Source: an uncultured Prevotella sp. (GTDB taxonomy: Bacteria; Bacteroidota; Bacteroidia; Bacteroidales; Bacteroidaceae). From it: a stretch of DNA of 11,813 bases. The stretch covers positions 1 through 11,813 of the forward strand of contig CALBJK010000238.1 of the NCBI GenBank assembly GCA_937892695.1. Direction: 5' to 3'. This document shows positions 8,027 through 11,813 of the stretch, piece after piece. The stretch's first letter is position 1; each line of letters begins with the position of its first letter. The notes under the pieces were generated by a model. It made no database searches. It saw only the letters and a list, made by a program, of their open reading frames with translations, and was not told where the DNA came from. Position numbers and translations under genes: made by a program.

Positions 8027-9044
8027 CGTATAATATTGGCAGTTTCACCTCGAACATCCCGTCGTGCTTCTGCACCACCGGCTCTATTCCACATTCGAGT
8101 CTATATCGCTCGCAGAGATTTTTAAGTCCTACATTGAACGAACTGTAGAGCGCAGGACGTTCCTTTTCTATAATGTTGTTTCTGACAGCAAGATAGCCGT
8201 CACAGTCTCGCCTTATTTCTATTATGAGCAATTCGTCACGACTGGCGACATTATGCTTTATTGCATTTTCTATCAGCAGAAGCAGACTCGATGCAAGCAC
8301 TTTCTCGTTGTCACATCCGGAGAAATCGTCTGTCTCCAACGATATGGTGCCCGGGTAGCGCAAATCGAACAAGGCCACATAGTTCTTCGCTACACCCATT
8401 GCATCAGCCACGCTTACTGTGTTTTGCGCCAGATTTTCTACCAATCCGCGATACAGACGCGACATAGCAATGATGTATTTCTCTGCCCTGTTGCCGTCGG
8501 CCTTGACAAGATAGGCCAGCGAGTCGAGACAGTTGATTACGAAATGAGGGTCGAGCTGACTCTTCAGAATCAGTTTCTGCATAGCCGTCCGCTCATCGTT
8601 CTGCCTGATTATCAGCCGGCAATAGTACTGTGACGACATTATGAACGACAAAAGACTCGATATAAGACACAGGTTGTAGGCTGAACTTATTATCGCATCG
8701 CGGGACGAATCGGTGTAAATAAAAATGTTACTCAGTGTTTCGCATACAAACGCAATCAGTATGTTCAGCGTCAGAACCACCGCCCACAGATGCCACGGAT
8801 GCCTGAACGACTCTCTCTTTACAGAGAAATCGTTCCGGTCTATGAATGCTATGCTTATGAGCAGACTGGTAAGCGAAAAGACTGCGCAATAGAAGAGGTC
8901 AATAATCAGTTCTTCGTCAATGTCCAGAACGCTCTGCTTGAAATTTTTAAAGTCGATGAATATCCACATCACGTCATACAAGAAGAAAGTGATGAACGTG
9001 AACAATATCCAATAACCGACTATACGCTTCAGTTTCTTAAACAT
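7983..9044 (-). CDS. LytS-like membrane sensor histidine kinase (His_kinase family)
   Basis: A 353-residue sensor kinase. Four predicted membrane helices lie at about 11-31, 47-68, 85-105 and 119-139, with no obvious sensory domain, followed by the His_kinase core. The phosphorylated histidine is H167 in LDPHFVINCLDSL (164-176); the usual family form is NPHFLFNSLN, so both asparagines around the histidine are aspartate here. The N-box ENAIKHN (259-265) binds ATP, and GLKNLCERY (306-314) is the family's C-terminal G-region. Its partner is the LytTR regulator whose gene overlaps the kinase's 3' end. Sensing is presumably within the membrane or of small molecules; the signal is unknown. A -7-like element lies about 20 bases upstream of the start. 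Confidence 0.92.
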   Translation of the reverse strand: MFKKLKRIVGYWILFTFITFFLYDVMWIFIDFKNFKQSVLDIDEELIIDLFYCAVFSLTSLLISIAFIDRNDFSVKRESFRHPWHLWAVVLTLNILIAFVCETLSNIFIYTDSSRDAIISSAYNLCLISSLLSFIMSSQYYCRLIIRQNDERTAMQKLILKSQLDPHFVINCLDSLAYLVKADGNRAEKYIIAMSRLYRGLVENLAQNTVSVADAMGVAKNYVALFDLRYPGTISLETDDFSGCDNEKVLASSLLLLIENAIKHNVASRDELLIIEIRRDCDGYLAVRNNIIEKERPALYSSFNVGLKNLCERYRLECGIEPVVQKHDGMFEVKLPILYDAYEKNLDNRRQRS

Positions 9045-9063
9045 TTTTACCTGCTATTCGGCT

Positions 9064-9072
9064 GCAAAGTTA
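9064..9072 (-). promoter_or_regulatory. Candidate promoter -7 element for the kinase/regulator operon
   Basis: On the minus strand this reads TAACTTTGC, a full match to the Bacteroidetes -7 consensus TAnnTTTG. The nearest TTG upstream (9088-9090) is only 15 bases away, shorter than the usual 19-21, so the -33 part is weak. The leader would be about 15 bases. The 101-base gap 9045-9145 holds nothing else that I can see. Confidence 0.55.
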
Positions 9073-9145
9073 ATAAAAACCGACGAGCAATTACATCTTA
9101 CAGTATGAAATAAGATTGTCACCATCACGTAGAGACTTCACTAAC

Positions 9146-9742
9146 TCAGAACGTCAACCCCATGCTGAAAATAACAGAATGACGGAAGGAGTAAAATTTC
9201 TCTTCCCATTCAATCATGGTAAAGTCGCTTAGCCAATTGTCATCCAAGAAAAATTGAGCTACACCTTTATAAAACATAAGACCATATCCAACCTTAAAAT
9301 TCAGACCGAAATTCTTTGACATGTACCATGTATAACCTGCTCCAAGATTTGCAATACCTCCTTTAAATACATTATAATCATATTCTTCTGTTTTTGGGAT
9401 AAAACCGCAACCCAAATCTGCAAATGTATAAAATCCACGCGCACTAACCAACGGCTTATACCTTACAGTCGCATAAACAGGAAGCATCCAACCGCCATCT
9501 GGGTTGAGTGGAACATCAATACCCGTTCCCAACCCGACGGAAAATTTCGGCGTTATATCATACCTTCCAGCCAGATGAATGGTGTGTCCGCTCATACTGA
9601 AATCTTTACGAGACCAAGAAGTAAACTTATTGTGCTCGTACAGTCCAAGACTGTACTGATAGTCTATGTCAAAATGAAACTTACGTTGCGCCGATGCTTG
9701 CATGGCAAACAAAACGGAAAAGATAAATAATATTATTCTCAT
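9146..9742 (-). CDS. Outer-membrane beta-barrel protein, uncharacterised
   Basis: A 198-residue protein beginning with a clear signal peptide (MRIILFIFSVLFAMQASAQ, cleavage likely after ASA). The rest shows alternating hydrophobic and polar residues in short strands separated by turns, many Gly, Tyr and Phe residues, and a C-terminal phenylalanine, all usual for small outer-membrane beta-barrels. Segments such as FSVGLGTGIDVPL, YATVRYKPL, YTFADLGCGF and LNFKVGYGLMFYKG are strand-like. I estimate eight or more strands, but function is not recognisable. It lies 53 bases downstream of the lipoprotein gene on the same strand, and its base composition is A+T-rich like that gene and unlike the kinase genes beyond it. 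The two are probably a functional pair, by inference. Confidence 0.82.
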   Translation of the reverse strand: MRIILFIFSVLFAMQASAQRKFHFDIDYQYSLGLYEHNKFTSWSRKDFSMSGHTIHLAGRYDITPKFSVGLGTGIDVPLNPDGGWMLPVYATVRYKPLVSARGFYTFADLGCGFIPKTEEYDYNVFKGGIANLGAGYTWYMSKNFGLNFKVGYGLMFYKGVAQFFLDDNWLSDFTMIEWEEKFYSFRHSVIFSMGLTF

Positions 9743-9746
9743 TTAT

Positions 9747-9755
9747 GCAAAATTA
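9747..9755 (-). promoter_or_regulatory. Candidate -7 element directly at the barrel gene start
   Basis: On the minus strand this reads TAATTTTGC, matching TAnnTTTG, and ends 4 bases before the ATG at 9742. If used, transcription would begin within a few bases of the start codon, giving an almost leaderless message. No -33 TTG is visible, because the region is occupied by an inverted repeat. It may be a chance match. Confidence 0.3.
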
Positions 9756-9757
9756 TA

Positions 9758-9789
9758 GTTCAGTAGTGTAAATGTTTACACTACTGAAC
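9758..9789 (-). repeat. Perfect 15-base-arm inverted repeat between lipoprotein and barrel genes
   Basis: The left arm GTTCAGTAGTGTAAA (9758-9772) and right arm TTTACACTACTGAAC (9775-9789) are exact reverse complements, separated by TG. The lipoprotein stop is 6 bases away and the barrel start 15 bases away. In RNA read from the minus strand it would fold into a stem of about 13 pairs, followed by TATAATTTTG, which is only a loose T-tract. It could be a weak terminator or attenuator of the lipoprotein transcript, an mRNA-stabilising or processing hairpin, or a DNA operator over the barrel promoter. Confidence 0.75.
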
Positions 9790-9795
9790 AAAGTT

Positions 9796-11331
9796 TTAAT
9801 CGTTACTTTCTTTTACAATTCGTGCGCCAAGCCATCTACCTTTATATTTGACAGCACCGTAAACAACGCCACGTCCCAAATGGACACTTTTCCAACGGCC
9901 AAGATTTAATGAAATAGTAGGAAAAGAAGACGAAGAAGAGCCAATACCCCATCCAAAGTTTAACAAAAATCCTAGTTTTACTTCCTTATAGAACTTCTTT
10001 TCAAATGTCCTTTTATTTTTGCCTCCTTCTTCATCCCTTGCAATAAGACAATAAAGAAGTTTATCGTTATAAGAAAACAATCCTCTATCCCTTTCAGGAG
10101 TCTTATTAATCATATTGCTAAGTGCTTGAGGCATTGTTTTGCTCAACTTGTCAATCTGATTTCTAATAAACGCGTTGATGTTTTTAACTTTAACATTGTA
10201 ATCAACAAATGGAACTTTTAGTAAGATAGATTCCTCGTTTTTAAAAGGGAAATTATGCTTCATAAAATCAGGCATTCCTTGAACTGGCACCTTGCTTTGA
10301 CTTATTCCTGATGCAATGTAAGAGACAATCGGCTTTTCGTATTCTTCAACAAGTTCAATTCCATTCCATCCGACTCTTATATCCTCGGCCTTACAGTTCC
10401 ACCATATACCGCAAACTTTCTTTTGCATTTTCATTAGTACACCGATGTTAGCATAAATAATATAATTTTCATCATAGAAGCCAAGACGTAACTTTCTATT
10501 TTTACTAAACTTATTGATTGCGATAACATTTCTACCCCACATTCCATTCCAAAGTTTATGGAACCATCCGGCGTCATTTTCAGTATCATAATTGATATTT
10601 CTGACGGATGATGCTGGAATATAAGTTCCATCCTTTAACGTAAGTGAATTATTAATTTCATAGTTTGTGTCCCCGTCATCAACCTTTGGCTTTTGCGGGG
10701 TAGTAGGTTGTGGCCCAAATGGATTTATTAATACATAAACTCCTTTTTCAACCTCCTGTACCATACCTCCTTGAAGGCTTGAAGAACTTTGTTGTAATTT
10801 TGATGCATCAAACTCTCTTAATTTTGATACATTATTTGCCGGTGTATAAGCAACGCAATTTGGGAAAAATTTATAAACCGTATCAGCGACTTGTATCTCA
10901 CGTGAAGCGTTCAAAAGCTTGGCCAATTCAGCATCTGCTATAACTGAATCGGACAAGCAGTATTCCAAATCGTCTTCATCGTTTTGAACAGAATCCAACT
11001 GCTCCGGAGTCAGAGACGCTAAACACTTTTTCTTATTAGCATCATATAATGATTCAAAGTTCTGAAGTTGAGAAACTGGAACCATACTTCCAATTGCAGA
11101 ACGTGTTCCTATTGCTTTTAAGGATAAAGCTCTAGTAGTACTGTAACCTGACTTCATCAAGTCTACAGTCTCTTTCAACGCATCTTTAGAAGGGAATGTC
11201 AAGAAAGACAAGCCTTCATCATTAGTGGTCTGGGCCACATCTTCTGTAACAGATTCGGTAAGATCTGTGTCCTGACATGAACAGAACAAAATGCTCGCCA
11301 TTACAAGCATCAATAGCTTTAGGTAATTCAT
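9796..11331 (-). CDS. Predicted surface lipoprotein of unknown function, 511 residues
   Basis: The N-terminus is a lipoprotein signal (MNYLKLLMLVMASILFCSC) with the predicted lipidated cysteine C19; the acidic residues just after it (CQDTD) resemble the surface-export signals of Bacteroidetes lipoproteins. Residues 135-155 contain LAKLLNASREIQVADTVYK, a pattern I associate with uncharacterised Bacteroidetes lipoproteins, though I cannot confirm the family name. A proline/lysine-rich linker follows at about 205-218. The middle part has GRNVIAINKF (266-275) and CGIWWNC (307-313), two cysteines around a tryptophan pair. The C-terminal 60 residues are strand-like with a serine run (464-469). The gene is A+T-rich, has its own strong promoter and is followed by the barrel gene. 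No enzyme motif is recognised; a structural or adhesive role is only a guess. Confidence 0.82.
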   Translation of the reverse strand: MNYLKLLMLVMASILFCSCQDTDLTESVTEDVAQTTNDEGLSFLTFPSKDALKETVDLMKSGYSTTRALSLKAIGTRSAIGSMVPVSQLQNFESLYDANKKKCLASLTPEQLDSVQNDEDDLEYCLSDSVIADAELAKLLNASREIQVADTVYKFFPNCVAYTPANNVSKLREFDASKLQQSSSSLQGGMVQEVEKGVYVLINPFGPQPTTPQKPKVDDGDTNYEINNSLTLKDGTYIPASSVRNINYDTENDAGWFHKLWNGMWGRNVIAINKFSKNRKLRLGFYDENYIIYANIGVLMKMQKKVCGIWWNCKAEDIRVGWNGIELVEEYEKPIVSYIASGISQSKVPVQGMPDFMKHNFPFKNEESILLKVPFVDYNVKVKNINAFIRNQIDKLSKTMPQALSNMINKTPERDRGLFSYNDKLLYCLIARDEEGGKNKRTFEKKFYKEVKLGFLLNFGWGIGSSSSSFPTISLNLGRWKSVHLGRGVVYGAVKYKGRWLGARIVKESND

Positions 11332-11392
11332 TCTTTTATTTTATCATTAAACTTTTGTTTTGTATAACATAAACTGCAGTAATTATGTTGAT

Positions 11393-11424
11393 GCAAAGTT
11401 AAACACAAAAATGTTCATACGCAA
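11393..11424 (-). promoter_or_regulatory. Strong Bacteroidetes-type promoter for the lipoprotein gene
   Basis: On the minus strand a -33 TTG (11422-11424) is separated by 20 bases from a -7 element TAACTTTGC (11393-11401), matching both the sequence and spacing of the Bacteroidetes primary sigma factor consensus. Transcription would start near 11388, giving a leader of about 56 bases before the ATG at 11331. The leader is A+T-rich and has no clear Shine-Dalgarno sequence. Confidence 0.72.
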
Positions 11425-11528
11425 CTGAAAAGTATGTGAAGAGGTAAAAATAGCGTGCGAAACGGCAAAATCGGGCTGTGAAGCTGAAAAAGGGGATGTT
11501 AATATATAGTGTTTAATTGCGAAAAAAT

Positions 11529-11555
11529 GTAGGGTACGCACGGCCCGTGCGTCCG
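11529..11555 (+). repeat. REP-like hairpin repeat, copy 1
   Basis: This is an imperfect repeat unit of the form GTAGGG..ACGCACGG-C-CCGTGCGTCCG. The arms ACGCACGG (11536-11543) and CCGTGCGT (11545-11552) are exact reverse complements around one C. A second copy in opposite orientation lies 78 bases away. Short palindromic units of this kind recur between genes in Bacteroidales genomes, to my knowledge. It is much richer in G+C than its surroundings. Confidence 0.75.
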
Positions 11556-11633
11556 CCCACATACCATGTACAAATTTCCTTTAAGTGTTTAAAATATTAT
11601 ACACCTACTTTGATATGCTACATACAATGTTTA

Positions 11634-11659
11634 CGGACACACGGGCCGTGTGTCCCTAC
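11634..11659 (-). repeat. REP-like hairpin repeat, copy 2 (inverted)
   Basis: Read on the minus strand, this copy has the same layout as copy 1: GTAGGG, ACACACGG, C, CCGTGTGT, CCG. The arms GGACACACGG (11635-11644) and CCGTGTGTCC (11646-11655) are exact reverse complements around one base. Compared with copy 1, a G-C pair in the stem has become A-T, with both arms changed together. The 78 bases between the copies (11556-11633) are A+T-rich and show no gene. Confidence 0.75.
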
Positions 11660-11697
11660 GGATGGGGTGGCGTTCATATCATAAAGGCTCTAGTTAA

Positions 11698-11813
11698 TTA
11701 ATGCGTTGCAAACTTACCCCAATTATAGGTCATAGCCAGACATAGCATCTCTTCGGCTTGGTTTTGGCTTTGCTTCAGTACAGTCTGATAAGCCTTGAAC
11801 CAGTTCAAGTAAT
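11698..11813 (-). CDS. Partial reading frame, possible transposase C-terminus
   Basis: On the minus strand one frame is open from the window edge to a TAA at 11698-11700, giving 37 residues that include YLNWFKAYQTVLKQ and AEEMLCLAMTYNWGKF. The tail resembles the last helix of DDE transposases, where a hydrophobic run is followed by YN and basic residues, but no catalytic residue is in view. The other two minus-strand frames contain stops in this stretch. It could also be the end of another helical protein. Its position next to paired hairpin repeats fits a mobile-element edge. Confidence 0.4.
   Translation of the reverse strand, partial: YLNWFKAYQTVLKQSQNQAEEMLCLAMTYNWGKFATH

Noticed and set aside
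9796..11331. Lipoprotein as a SusD-like or starch-utilisation protein
   Set aside because: There is no SusC-like TonB-dependent receptor beside it, and the downstream barrel is far too small; no SusD-type motif is visible.
11556..11633. Spacer between the two hairpin repeats as a CRISPR-like unit
   Set aside because: There are only two repeats, they are inverted relative to each other, and no further copies or cas genes are visible.

Overview
The window looks like chromosomal DNA from a Bacteroidales bacterium, probably of the Prevotella/Bacteroides type. The evidence is protein-level resemblance of nearly every gene to that group, A-rich start regions without strong Shine-Dalgarno sequences, and several matches to the Bacteroidetes primary sigma factor -7 element (TAnnTTTG). 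The species cannot be named from the sequence alone.

Left part, plus strand (1-5109): a tight run of four genes separated by 4 to 10 bases. It begins with the C-terminal part of a SpoIID/LytB-type glycan-cleaving protein, cut by the window edge. Two tandem AmpG-like major facilitator permeases follow. The first carries an unusual insertion of about 225 residues in an extracytoplasmic loop; the second lacks it and has lost a conserved acidic motif. The last gene is a UmuC-type Y-family DNA polymerase with no umuD beside it. The first three genes suggest peptidoglycan turnover and uptake of the fragments; the polymerase is a surprising fourth member.

Middle part, minus strand (5125-9044): aguB and aguA, which together convert agmatine to putrescine through N-carbamoylputrescine, then a two-component pair read as LytS-like membrane histidine kinase followed by LytTR response regulator. 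The kinase and regulator genes overlap by 44 bases. Nothing in the sequence ties the two-component pair to the agmatine genes, although they are read in the same direction.

Right part (9146-11813): a clearly more A+T-rich segment. It holds a 511-residue predicted lipoprotein of unknown function and a 198-residue outer-membrane beta-barrel protein, read in that order on the minus strand. A perfect 15-base-arm inverted repeat lies between them, and a textbook Bacteroidetes promoter lies upstream of the lipoprotein. Beyond that is an intergenic region with two inverted, REP-like hairpin repeats showing compensatory base changes, then a partial reading frame at the edge that resembles a transposase C-terminus. 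This end looks like accessory, possibly acquired DNA, and the lipoprotein/barrel pair is the best candidate here for something undescribed.
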